DNA from: Actinomycetes bacterium
GTDB lineage: Bacteria > Actinomycetota > Thermoleophilia > BMS3ABIN01
Direction: 5' to 3'
Assembly (NCBI GenBank): GCA_021790115.1
Contig: JAJYIM010000012.1
Location: 1 to 47,835, forward strand
DNA: 47,835 bases
The translations under genes and the position numbers were made by a program. This document shows, piece by piece, positions 17,254 through 26,796 of this stretch; position 1 is the first letter of the stretch; every line of letters begins with the position of its first letter. The notes under the pieces are model-generated. The model had not been told where the DNA came from, ran no database searches, and saw only the letters and a program-made list of their open reading frames with translations.

Positions 17254-18495
17254 ATGCAAAAAGCAATTTTTCTTGATAATGCGGCGACGACGCGGACCGG
17301 CGCGGGCGTGGTCAAGGCAATGCAGCCGTGGCTGGAGCAGAACTTCGGCAGCCCGGCCACTTTGTATTCGCTTGGCTCCCAGGCCAAACAGGCCATCGAG
17401 GACGCCAGGCAGAGCCTGGCCGGGCTGATCGGCGCTGAGGCCAAGGATATTTTCTTTACCAGCGGCGCCACCGAGTCCAATAACTGGGCCATCAAGGGTG
17501 TCGCCGAGGCGCTGGCGGAAAAAGGAAGGCATATTATTACGAACCAGGCCGAGCATCATTCCATTCTGATGCCGCTCCGTTATTTGGAAAAAAAGGGCTG
17601 GGATATATCTTATCTGCCGGTTGACGGCGACGGCCTGGTTGATCCCGATGCTATCTCGGCAGCGATTAGGCCTGACACGGTTCTCATCACCACTGTGCAC
17701 GCCAACCATGAGATCGGCACCATCCAGCCGGTTGCCGAGATAGGCCGGATTGCAGCGGAAAAAAAGATCGCCTTTCATGTGAATGCCGCCCAAACTGTCG
17801 GTCATATCCCTGTAGACGTCAACTCCCTTGGCGCGCATTTGCTATCCATTTCCGGGCACAAATTCTACGGCCCCAAGGGCGTGGGAGCCCTTTATCTTAA
17901 GCGGGGCGTTAGAATTACGCCCTTGTTTCATGGCGGCAGCCAGGAAAAGAAGCGCCGCGCCGGCACCCACAATGTGCCCGGCATTGTCGGCATTGGCGAG
18001 GCGGCCCGGATCGCCCGTAACAGCATGGACGCCGAGATTGAGAAACTCAGTGGCCTGCGGGATTACATCTTTGCCTGGGTGGAGAAAAACATTGAAGACA
18101 TCCGCATAAATGGGCACCGTACCCGGCGGCTCCCAAATAATGTCAATTTTTCCCTCGAGGGGATCGAGGGCGAGTCAATCATGCTGTCCTTGTCATATCC
18201 GACGGCTGAAGGGGCGAGGCCGGTTTTCATTTCCACCGGTTCTGCCTGCGTCTCCGGCAACCTGGAGCCGTCTCATATCCTGCTGGCGCTGGGCCTGCCG
18301 GCGGAGTTGGCGCACGGCTCGGTCAGAATCAGCATGGCGAAAGAAGACACCCGGGAAGACATTGACTACGCTCTGGAGGCGATCGCAGCCGTGGCCGAGC
18401 GCCTCAGAAATATGTCTCCCGTTTATAAACGGGGAGACAAGAAATGCACGGCTTTTGACAAATCCGCAGGTTGTGATTGCGAAGCTGCCAGTTAA
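17254..18495 (+). CDS. Cysteine desulfurase NifS/IscS family
   Basis: FLDNAATTRTG, SGATESNNWAIKG, SGHKFYGPKGVGALY, STGSACVSGNLEPSH. Confidence 0.95.
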   Translation: MQKAIFLDNAATTRTGAGVVKAMQPWLEQNFGSPATLYSLGSQAKQAIEDARQSLAGLIGAEAKDIFFTSGATESNNWAIKGVAEALAEKGRHIITNQAEHHSILMPLRYLEKKGWDISYLPVDGDGLVDPDAISAAIRPDTVLITTVHANHEIGTIQPVAEIGRIAAEKKIAFHVNAAQTVGHIPVDVNSLGAHLLSISGHKFYGPKGVGALYLKRGVRITPLFHGGSQEKKRRAGTHNVPGIVGIGEAARIARNSMDAEIEKLSGLRDYIFAWVEKNIEDIRINGHRTRRLPNNVNFSLEGIEGESIMLSLSYPTAEGARPVFISTGSACVSGNLEPSHILLALGLPAELAHGSVRISMAKEDTREDIDYALEAIAAVAERLRNMSPVYKRGDKKCTAFDKSAGCDCEAAS

Positions 18496-18524
18496 CCGGT
18501 CATTCAGTCAACAGGGAGGATAAT

Positions 18525-18902
18525 ATGTATTCAGAAAAGGTAATGGACCATTTTCAAAATCCCCGCAACATGGGCGAAGTTGAAAACCCGGACGGAGTGG
18601 GGGAAGTGGGAAATCCGCAGTGCGGCGACGTCATGCGCATCACGATCAAAGTCGATGAGAAAGAGGACCGCATTGAGGACGTGAAATTCAAGACGCTGGG
18701 ATGCGGCGCCGCCATCGCCACCAGCAGCATGGTCACCGAGCTTGCCAAGGGAAAGCGCCTGGACGAAGCCGAGGAGATTTCCAAGAAGGTTGTGGCCGAT
18801 GCCCTGGGCGGCCTGCCGCCGCAAAAAATGCATTGCTCCAACCTGGCGTCCGATGGCCTCAAGAAAGCTATCGAGGACTACCGCTCCCGCCATGGCAACT
18901 AG
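18525..18902 (+). CDS. NifU/IscU-type Fe-S scaffold
   Basis: MYSEKVMDHFQNPRNMGEVENPDGVGEVGNPQCGDVM; KTLGCGAAIATSS; MHCSNLA. Confidence 0.95.
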   Translation: MYSEKVMDHFQNPRNMGEVENPDGVGEVGNPQCGDVMRITIKVDEKEDRIEDVKFKTLGCGAAIATSSMVTELAKGKRLDEAEEISKKVVADALGGLPPQKMHCSNLASDGLKKAIEDYRSRHGN

Positions 18903-18981
18903 AGCCTCTTTTTTCCTCAATTCAACGCAATAACCTCCCGGCGCAGGCTTGGCAAATAAATTGCCAGTCCTGAGTTGTTTC

Positions 18982-19167
18982 TAAGAATCTATCTCAAAAG
19001 GCATCTTCTGCTGCTGCCGGCTGCAAAGGCGATGGGCTGCGTCCTCGGAGCAAAAAGTCCTCGACGTACCGCAGCGGGTACGACTGCGGGCTTTTTACTC
19101 CTGCGTCCTTGCCCATCGCCTTTTCGCTCGGCCTCGCAACGAACAGCCTTTTGAGATAGATTCTAAA
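18982..19167. repeat. Long interspersed inverted repeat copy (186 nt, whole-element hairpin)
   Basis: TAAGAATCTATCTCAAAAGGC ... GAACAGCCTTTTGAGATAGATTCTAAA with an inner imperfect hairpin GGCGATGGGC...GCCCATCGCC. Confidence 0.85.
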
Positions 19168-19250
19168 GCCTTCCCGCCCGCGGGCCGATGACGATAATGC
19201 CGAGCGGGGGTGGGTGTTTTTCCTTAAAACACCCGAAAAGCTTGGGGCGG

Positions 19251-21716
19251 ATGAGCTTAAAACTTAAACCTCACATGGGCTTGCGGGGCAAGCTGTTCAT
19301 TACTGTGGGAGCGGTCGTGCTCCTCATCGCTGCCATTCTTACCCTTTATTCATCGGAATACCTGAAGCAGACGATCGATCAGGAATATCGTCATCGGGCG
19401 GAATCGATCGCCGGATTTTTTGAAGTTGCGATGGATAATATGGAAGGGCAGCCCATGAACGAGTCAATGCAGAATCATATCGACTCGCTCATGTTGCATA
19501 ACCAGGACGTTCAGAAGATCAACATCTACGCGCCCGTCAGTGGCACTGTCCGGGATATTGCCAGCAGCGACCATGGCCAGGTGGGCAAGCTTGCCGATGA
19601 AGATGACGCGGCTCCCTTAAGTGGCAGTGGCACGATGTTTACAGATACGAAGGCGGGTAATGATAAGCCAGCTGCCTCGGCAACCGGCGGCGTTGCCGGC
19701 CCTCCGGGGACAAACAACAGCTCGGATATGGTGGCGCCTCTGCCCGAGAACGCCGTTGAAATGATTTCACCACTGCATGATGCAAAAGGCAATGTCGTTG
19801 CTTCAATCGGCGTCTACCTCAACACGGCCCCCCGGGACAGCCTTATCCGTTCTCAGCAAATCCGTTTTGGCCTGATCACTAACCTGGGATTGCTGGCGCT
19901 GCTGGGACTGTTTTATTTTTCATTCAACCGTTTTCTGCTCCGTCCCGTGCGTCAGTTGACGAAAGCGACAAAACTGATAAGCGAGCGGCAATATGATGAA
20001 CCGTTAAATATAAGCCGCCGGGACGAGATTGGCGACCTGGCGCTGGCGGTTAAAAACCTCTCTTCATCACTGAAGTCGCGGGATGAGGAAGTAGGTCTGC
20101 TGCTGGATGCCAGCGCTTCGGTCTCGGCGACGCTTTCTGTTGACAAGATATTACAGACGTTGTGTGACAAGATCGCCGCCTCCCGCATGGTGACGTACTG
20201 CCGTGTTTCCTTGCTTGATCCCAAAAGCGGCATGCTTGTCATCAAGGCTGCCTCCGCCGCGCGGCGGATCGACTGGGACTACCAGGTTGGCGACACGCTC
20301 AAGCTGGATGACGCACGTTATCACTACAAGGTGCTTAACTGCGGTAACCTGATTGTGCTTCGCAGGGATGGAATTCCTGCTGCAGATCATGGCGGGAAAT
20401 GGGACTGGGTTTTGACGCCGGACACCCAGTCGGCCTTGTTGCTGCCGCTCTGGGCTGGCGATGAGATTGTTGGCGTGGTTGCTCTGGGCGAGGTGAGGTC
20501 CTGGAAGCGCGCTACTTTCTCGAGCAAAAAGACAGAGTTTTACCGGACACTGGTAAACCAGGCCGCCGCCGCAATTGATAACGCTCGCCTCTATGAAAAA
20601 GCTGAATGGCACGTCCGGGAGCTTTCCGCCATGCATAATATCAGCCAGGCGCTTACCTCGACGCTAAACTATCAGGAAGTTATCAACGCGGTGGCGCAAA
20701 AGGTGGGCAGCCTGTTTGGAGCGCAGTTTGCTTCCGTGCTTTTGCCCGATGAGAACCGCTGCAACTTGAAGATTGTGGCAAGTTTTAATCTCTCAAGCGA
20801 GTACATCTGGGCGATCAATAAAAAGCGGCGCATGCCCCTGGGGATTGGTCCGGTTGGGAAGGCGTTTAGCGAGCGCAAGCCATTCATAGTCGAAGACGTT
20901 TCTTTGGACCGCGGCTACGAGCAGTGGAAACATATCGCCTCGATGCAGGGATACGCTGCGTTGATAGCACTGCCTTTGATTGCCAAGGATGAAAGCATCG
21001 GCGTCATCTGCATTTATTTCGCCGAGCCGCGCAAGTTTAAGAAGCCCGAGATTGATCTGCTGGCAACTTCCGCAAATGAATCTGCGGTTGCAATTGAGAA
21101 CGCGCGCATTTACAAAGATCTGCAAGAGGCCTTCGTTGGCACGATCAGGTCGCTGGCCGAGACCATTGACGCTAAGGATCCTTATACCCGCGGTCATTCG
21201 GAGCGGGTCTCGCTTTATGCCGAGGTCATTGGCAGGGGGCTGGCGCTGGAAAGCGATGAGCTGAAGACCATCCGGTATGCCGGTTATCTTCACGATATTG
21301 GCAAGATTGGCATACCAGATGCTATTTTGGCCAAGCCGGGCAAGCTTTCCCTGGAGGAATTTAATATCATTAAAAAACATCCGGTTCGTAGCGAGCGCAT
21401 TCTTGAGCCGGTCAGTTTCCCGTACCAGGTTCAGACCATCGTCCGGCATCACCATGAGCGCTTTGACGGCAAGGGCTACCCTGACGGCCTCGCCGGGGAA
21501 GAGATTCCGCTGGGCGCCAGGATTCTGCTGGTGGCGGACGCCTATGAGTCCATGACGTCTGACCGCCCCTACCGCAGGGCGCTCACTGCCGAGCGGGCTT
21601 TGCGTGAACTGGACATCAACAAAGGCACTCAGTTTGATCCCAGGATTGTGGATGTTTTTGTCAATGTCATTATGGCCGGAAATGTTTACCAGCGGCAGAT
21701 GAAAATGGGCGCATAA
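19251..21716 (+). CDS. HAMP-GAF-GAF-HD-GYP sensor phosphodiesterase
   Basis: TM plus HAMP-like region, GAF regions, HSERVSLYAEVIG ... YLHDIGKIGIPDAIL ... HHERFDGKGYPDGL. Confidence 0.93.
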   Translation: MSLKLKPHMGLRGKLFITVGAVVLLIAAILTLYSSEYLKQTIDQEYRHRAESIAGFFEVAMDNMEGQPMNESMQNHIDSLMLHNQDVQKINIYAPVSGTVRDIASSDHGQVGKLADEDDAAPLSGSGTMFTDTKAGNDKPAASATGGVAGPPGTNNSSDMVAPLPENAVEMISPLHDAKGNVVASIGVYLNTAPRDSLIRSQQIRFGLITNLGLLALLGLFYFSFNRFLLRPVRQLTKATKLISERQYDEPLNISRRDEIGDLALAVKNLSSSLKSRDEEVGLLLDASASVSATLSVDKILQTLCDKIAASRMVTYCRVSLLDPKSGMLVIKAASAARRIDWDYQVGDTLKLDDARYHYKVLNCGNLIVLRRDGIPAADHGGKWDWVLTPDTQSALLLPLWAGDEIVGVVALGEVRSWKRATFSSKKTEFYRTLVNQAAAAIDNARLYEKAEWHVRELSAMHNISQALTSTLNYQEVINAVAQKVGSLFGAQFASVLLPDENRCNLKIVASFNLSSEYIWAINKKRRMPLGIGPVGKAFSERKPFIVEDVSLDRGYEQWKHIASMQGYAALIALPLIAKDESIGVICIYFAEPRKFKKPEIDLLATSANESAVAIENARIYKDLQEAFVGTIRSLAETIDAKDPYTRGHSERVSLYAEVIGRGLALESDELKTIRYAGYLHDIGKIGIPDAILAKPGKLSLEEFNIIKKHPVRSERILEPVSFPYQVQTIVRHHHERFDGKGYPDGLAGEEIPLGARILLVADAYESMTSDRPYRRALTAERALRELDINKGTQFDPRIVDVFVNVIMAGNVYQRQMKMGA

Positions 21717-21830
21717 ATTCCTGCTTCAGATTGCCCCAGCAGGCCAAAGTTAGGGCGTGCCTGCATTTCAGGCCGGCGGCGCGCCGGCCGATATCATTAT
21801 TGTCAGGTTTCCTTTCTCCCTTTTTGACAG

Positions 21831-22529
21831 ATGATACTCTGGGGCAAGATAAGCCACTTTTCCGTGTTCATGGTGCTGCAATTGCTCGCCAGCGATCACA
21901 AGTCCGGATTGCTGGAGTTGGAAGACAGTGAGGAGCAGTCAACTATCTATCTGAGCGACGGTCTTGTCGATGCCGTCTCGGTGCCCCGCTCCGATCACCT
22001 GCTGGGCGCCAAGTTGGTAAAAGCAGGTCATATGTCGCAGCCGGATCTAAGAAAGACAATCCTCGCCGCCGCTTTAAAAGATAACAAGCGTGAGTTTTTG
22101 GGACTGACGCTGATGAAGAGCGGGCTGGTCGCTCCAGAGCTGATAGCCAGGACAATTGCCGAGCAGGCATATGACAATACGCTTGAGTTGTCAAACTGGA
22201 TCGAGGGAACTTTCAAGTTTATAATTCCCCGCCAGCCAGCCGTTTTTATTGCATCACCGCGGATCAATGTCCAGCAGTTGCTGCTGGAGACAAGCAGGAG
22301 GCTTGACGAGGGTCAACGCCCCAGCCGGAAAAAAGCGGTTCTTCCCGGGGATGACCTTTGTACCGCCTGTTCGGCTAATTGCACTAAAGAACAGAAGAAC
22401 AAATATCTCAAGGACGGCATTTGCCTGTGGCGCAACATGTCAGTCGTGGTCCGCGAATCGATTTTTTCCCCGGATAAGCCCCGCCTTAACGAGGACAGGG
22501 AGCGGCTGATTGATCTTCCTTTCCTCTAG
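21831..22529 (+). CDS. DUF4388/PATAN-domain protein with C-terminal Cys cluster
   Basis: SGLLELEDSEEQSTIYLSDGLVDAVSV; LCTACSANCTKEQKNKYLKDGICLW. Confidence 0.75.
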   Translation: MILWGKISHFSVFMVLQLLASDHKSGLLELEDSEEQSTIYLSDGLVDAVSVPRSDHLLGAKLVKAGHMSQPDLRKTILAAALKDNKREFLGLTLMKSGLVAPELIARTIAEQAYDNTLELSNWIEGTFKFIIPRQPAVFIASPRINVQQLLLETSRRLDEGQRPSRKKAVLPGDDLCTACSANCTKEQKNKYLKDGICLWRNMSVVVRESIFSPDKPRLNEDRERLIDLPFL

Positions 22530-22535
22530 CAGCGC

Positions 22536-22568
22536 CTCGCTACAAACAATTTTTTGCGGTAGACTCTA
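22536..22568. repeat. Degenerate half-copy of the interspersed repeat
   Basis: CTCGCTACAAACAATTTTTTGCGGTAGACTCTA. Confidence 0.6.
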
Positions 22569-22596
22569 CTGAGACTGGGACTGCCTCGGGCAATTC

Positions 22597-23613
22597 ATGA
22601 TTCCCCTCAAGCGCATATTGATACTGGCGGCGATCATTTTTTTGATCGTCATCGCAGGCACAGCCGGTTTTATGCTTGTGGAGGGCTACGGTGTCATTGA
22701 CGCTTTTTTTACGACCGTTGTCCTAATCTCCACGGTGGGAATGGGAACGGCGCCGGCCTCGGTGGGGGGAAAGCTGCTGGCGGTAGCATTGATCGCCGGG
22801 GGTGTGGGAACCCTGATTTATGCTTTCAGCACAGTGATTGAGTTTTTTATGGCTGGTTACCTGGGTGAGATGTTGGGGGAGCGCAGTATGAGCAAAAAGA
22901 TATCGGAACTTGAGAATCATTATCTTGTTTGTGGCTTCGGCCGCGTGGGAGAACAGGTGGCCCGTGAATTCACCCGGGCAGGCGAGCCATTCGTGGTGAT
23001 AGATTCAAACCCGGAGAGCATTGCCCGTTGCAAGGCCCATGGCATTCTCTTCCTGGAAGGAAATGCCGCCGATGATGAAATTCTTGTCCGGGCGGGGCTG
23101 AAGCGGGCCAGAGGGCTGGTGGCCTGCGTTGACTCTGATGCCGATAATGTTTTTGTCACGCTGTCGGCAAGAGTGTTGTCCCCTCAATTATGGATCGTAG
23201 CCCGCGCCAACAGGGAAGAGTCATACGGCAAGTTGGAAAAAGCGGGCGCCAACAAGGTCATTTCTCCTTACGCCATCGGTGGCCGGGAAATGGCCACGCT
23301 GATGCTGAAGCCGATTGTCAGCGACTACCTTGATGTGGTCACCGGCGGCGGGGAGCTTGAGCTGCGGGTGGAAGAATTTACAATGCCGGCCAGTTCTCCG
23401 GCGATTGGCAAAAGCATTGTCGACCTGCAGATCCGCCAGACAACCGGAGCGATTGTGCTGGCGGTGAGAAAACCAGGCGGAAAATTTGACACAAATCCGG
23501 ATCCGGAAACCACGCTGGCTGAAAAAGACGTCCTCATCACTGTGGGCACACCGGCGGAGATACATTCGCTGGAGCAGCTGTTTGCGCCCACTGGCGCCTC
23601 CCCAGTAAGTTGA
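22597..23613 (+). CDS. Ion channel (2TM pore) plus TrkA-N/TrkA-C protein
   Basis: VVLISTVGMGTAPAS pore; HYLVCGFGRVGEQVAREF Rossmann; TrkA-C at C-terminus. Confidence 0.92.
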   Translation: MIPLKRILILAAIIFLIVIAGTAGFMLVEGYGVIDAFFTTVVLISTVGMGTAPASVGGKLLAVALIAGGVGTLIYAFSTVIEFFMAGYLGEMLGERSMSKKISELENHYLVCGFGRVGEQVAREFTRAGEPFVVIDSNPESIARCKAHGILFLEGNAADDEILVRAGLKRARGLVACVDSDADNVFVTLSARVLSPQLWIVARANREESYGKLEKAGANKVISPYAIGGREMATLMLKPIVSDYLDVVTGGGELELRVEEFTMPASSPAIGKSIVDLQIRQTTGAIVLAVRKPGGKFDTNPDPETTLAEKDVLITVGTPAEIHSLEQLFAPTGASPVS

Positions 23614-23828
23614 CAAGAAAGATTGATTTTTACCTCGATCGCTTCGAAGGCTCCTTTGCCGTGCTGCTTGCCGGCGGCGCGCAGCTTGATTTCCCCCGCA
23701 GTTTGCTTCCCGCAGATGCCAGGGAGGGTGATTTTATCACTTTTCTGATAGAAGTTAACAAAAACAAGACGCGCAAAAACGCAGATGAAATTGGTCGGCT
23801 GCGGCAGAATCTTGACGGGGGAAGCTGA
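23610..23828 (+). CDS. DUF3006-like protein
   Basis: 72 aa, YLDRFEGSFAVLL ... LPADAREGDFITFLIEV; overlaps the neighbouring genes. Confidence 0.7.
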   Translation: MTRKIDFYLDRFEGSFAVLLAGGAQLDFPRSLLPADAREGDFITFLIEVNKNKTRKNADEIGRLRQNLDGGS

Positions 23829-25531
23829 TGGCGGAAAACGCCGATTTTGCCGATTTTGTTTCTGTTTTTCATAAACGTGTTGGCGGCGCTGTCCGGGGCC
23901 TGCTTGCGGACTGGGGCACCCCGGGGCTTGAAGATGATTTTGTCCTGGAGCCCGCGTCAAAGCGCGGTCACGGAGATCTTGCCACAAATATGGCACTGGT
24001 CGCGGCCAGCCACCTCAGGCAACAGCCGCGCCAGCTGGCGGAAAGACTGGTTGAGGCAATGCGGCTGGATGCCAGGCTGCGGGATTTGGCGCGTTTTGAG
24101 ATTGCCGGACCCGGTTTTATCAATTTTCATCTGCACGCGTCCGTACTTGTAAACGCAGCCAGGGATGCACTGGTGCGCGGCAGCCAGTTTGGCGCCAGAA
24201 CCCAGGCCCGTCCGCAAAAAATCCTGATGGAGTTTGTCAGCGCCAATCCCACCGGCGAGCTGCATGTAGGACATGCCCGTTATGCCGCTTACGGCGATTC
24301 TTTAAAACGCATCCTGGCATTTATTGGCAACGATGTCGCGGCCGAGTTTTACATCAATGACTTTGGCGCCCAGATGGAGAATTTTGGCGCCTCTGTGGCG
24401 GCCAGGTACGCCCAGGCCCTGGGCCTTGAGGTTGAGCTGCCGGCGGACGGCTACCGGGGAGAATACCCACGGTATCTGGCTGAGAAGATCCGGGGCGAAA
24501 TCGGCAGCCGGCTTCGGGGTGAAATCGAGCCGGCGACCACCGGCAAGGCGGTTGACTTTTTTAAGCAGCGGGGCTGCGAGATTGTGCTGGAGGAGATGAA
24601 GGCAGAGCTTGACCGGTTCCGAGTCAGGTTTGACAACTGGTTTTCAGAGGCGGGGCTTTACCGCAGCGGCGCGCCGGGGAAAGTTGTGGAAAAGCTGAAG
24701 GATCTTGGTGAGGCTTTTGAGAAAGAAGGGGCTTTGTGGCTTAAAACGACCGGCCACGGCGACGACAAGGACCGCGTGCTGATCCGCGGCAACGGCGAGC
24801 CAACTTATTTTGCTTCTGACATTGCTTATCACGTTGACAAGTTATCCCGTCCGGAACATTACGACCATCTTGTTAACATCTGGGGCGCCGATCATCACGG
24901 TTACGTTTCCCGCGTAAAAGCGGCCATGCAGGCGCTCTTCCCGGATCGCGACGAACCGGAAATCATCATCGGCCAGCTTGTGAATGTAATCGAGATGGGA
25001 GAGCGGAAACAGATGTCCAAGCGCAAAGGCACAATGGTTACGCTTAAGGAGTTGCTGGCGGGCATTGGCGTCGACGCCGCCAGGTTCTTTCTTGTTGACC
25101 GCAGTCATGACAGCACGCTGGATCTGGATATGGAAAAGGCAAGGTTAAAGTCAGAAGAAAATCCGGTATATTACGTTCAATACGCGCATGCTCGCATTTT
25201 CAGCATAATAAAGAAGGCGGCGGCTGAAAACTTCAAACCGGTTGATTATGCCGGTTATGATGCCCTGTCAAGTCAGGAGCGGCAGTTGATCCTCAGCATT
25301 CTTTTTTTCCCCCAGGTAGTGCAGGGTGCCGCCACTGGGCGCGAGCCACACCGGCTGACAGCTTACAGCCGCGACCTTGCCGGTGCTTTTCATACTTTTT
25401 ACCATAATTGCCCCGTGCTGAAAGCCGAGCCGCAGACAGCTTCGTTCCGCCTCGACCTGTGCCTCCTTGTCAGGAATACGATTGCCCGCAGCCTGGATCT
25501 GGTTGGCGTTTCTGCGCCGGAAGCCATGTGA
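23828..25531 (+). CDS. argS: Arginyl-tRNA synthetase
   Basis: FVSANPTGELHVGHARYAAYGDSL; MSKRKGTMVTLKEL. Confidence 0.97.
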   Translation: MAENADFADFVSVFHKRVGGAVRGLLADWGTPGLEDDFVLEPASKRGHGDLATNMALVAASHLRQQPRQLAERLVEAMRLDARLRDLARFEIAGPGFINFHLHASVLVNAARDALVRGSQFGARTQARPQKILMEFVSANPTGELHVGHARYAAYGDSLKRILAFIGNDVAAEFYINDFGAQMENFGASVAARYAQALGLEVELPADGYRGEYPRYLAEKIRGEIGSRLRGEIEPATTGKAVDFFKQRGCEIVLEEMKAELDRFRVRFDNWFSEAGLYRSGAPGKVVEKLKDLGEAFEKEGALWLKTTGHGDDKDRVLIRGNGEPTYFASDIAYHVDKLSRPEHYDHLVNIWGADHHGYVSRVKAAMQALFPDRDEPEIIIGQLVNVIEMGERKQMSKRKGTMVTLKELLAGIGVDAARFFLVDRSHDSTLDLDMEKARLKSEENPVYYVQYAHARIFSIIKKAAAENFKPVDYAGYDALSSQERQLILSILFFPQVVQGAATGREPHRLTAYSRDLAGAFHTFYHNCPVLKAEPQTASFRLDLCLLVRNTIARSLDLVGVSAPEAM

Positions 25532-25559
25532 GCCGCGATTGCCTGCTGGCGGCCGCCAA

Positions 25560-26789
25560 ATGTTTAGTTCATTAAGGCAGCTTCACGGAAGTATTTTTAT
25601 TCTGGCGCTGGCCAACGGCGTTATCATGACCGGATTCATGATGGTATTGCCGCTGCTTCCCCGGTACGCCAATGAACTCGGGTTCAGCGAATTTCAAATC
25701 GGCCTTTTGATAGCATCTTTCTTTGTTGGCCGGGTGCTGTTTGAGTTTCCCGTCGGCATCCTTTCTGATTACGTCGGTCGCAGGCTGATCATGTGGGCTG
25801 CTTTGTTTTTGTTTGCAGCGACGACGGCCGCCTATGCGGTGACGACCACTGCTGAAGTGATGATGGCGCTGAGGCTGCTGTCGGGAATAGCCGCTTCGGC
25901 TTTTGCGGTAGGATCACAGGCGTATATTAACGACTGGACGCCATTTGAGCTGCGCGGCCTTGCCAATGGAGTCAACAGCAGCGCCATTAATGCCGGGGTT
26001 GTTGCCGGGCCCCTGCTGGCGGGGGCCCTGTCGCAGGCCTATTCCATCCGGACTCCGTTTTGGGCCGGCGGCGCCATGGGGGCCGCCTGTTTTGTGGGTA
26101 GCCTGTTCATTCCCGGCGCCGGGACGGGCAGGCCTCGCTCCCGGGGACGCTTCTTTCTGCTGAAACAAGCCGGGATCAAGCGCCTGCTGGGGCCGGTGTT
26201 TTGCCTGCCGGCTTTTTCCTTGTCGCTGGTTCACTTTCTGCAGTGGATGGGCGTTGCCATTTTCCTGACCATGGCGCCGATCATTACGGCTGAAAAGCTT
26301 GGCTGGGGTGCGGGGCTGGTCGCCGTGGCGCTGGCCGCTAGCGGGGCCGTATCGGCAATCTTTAGCCCACTGCTGGGGCAGCTTGCCGACCTTAGGGGCC
26401 GCATTCATCTAATGGCGGCCGGATTAGCCGTGATGGCGCTGGAGAGCCTGGTGGTGCTGCTGCATCCGGGAACGGCGCTTACCATTGTTGCTTTTGCAAT
26501 CGGTGGATTCGGGGCTCCGGCATATTTTAACGCTTTCCTTTCATTAATTGGGGATGTTACCATTCCGGCCCAGCGCGGTGCTGTCACCGGGTTTGTTGGA
26601 TCGTTTGGCGAGTGGGGCAGCATCATCGGCAGCGCCCTGGCGGCTCCCTTGTTATGGCGCGATTTCAACAGCGGCGCGCCGCTTGCCCTGGATACGGCCG
26701 TTTTTTTGATAGCCATGTTATTTGTGATTATCTCCCGGGCTACCCTTTTACAGCACCTTGGCCCCGCAGTGAAAGCAGGAGAGGGCTGA
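25560..26789 (+). CDS. MFS transporter
   Basis: 12-TM pattern; GRVLFEFPVGILSDYVGRRLIM. Confidence 0.9.
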   Translation: MFSSLRQLHGSIFILALANGVIMTGFMMVLPLLPRYANELGFSEFQIGLLIASFFVGRVLFEFPVGILSDYVGRRLIMWAALFLFAATTAAYAVTTTAEVMMALRLLSGIAASAFAVGSQAYINDWTPFELRGLANGVNSSAINAGVVAGPLLAGALSQAYSIRTPFWAGGAMGAACFVGSLFIPGAGTGRPRSRGRFFLLKQAGIKRLLGPVFCLPAFSLSLVHFLQWMGVAIFLTMAPIITAEKLGWGAGLVAVALAASGAVSAIFSPLLGQLADLRGRIHLMAAGLAVMALESLVVLLHPGTALTIVAFAIGGFGAPAYFNAFLSLIGDVTIPAQRGAVTGFVGSFGEWGSIIGSALAAPLLWRDFNSGAPLALDTAVFLIAMLFVIISRATLLQHLGPAVKAGEG

Positions 26790-26796
26790 GGCAGCC

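Noticed and set aside
16939-17838. 299-aa minus-strand ORF
   Set aside because: Antisense to the Rrf2-TusA and nifS genes
21718-21800. Possible additional copy of the interspersed repeat (CCCCAGCAGGCC...CAGGCCGGCGGCGCGCCGGCC)
   Set aside because: Only short similarity to the variant tip; the CGCCGGCG-type hairpin may be a normal terminator stem
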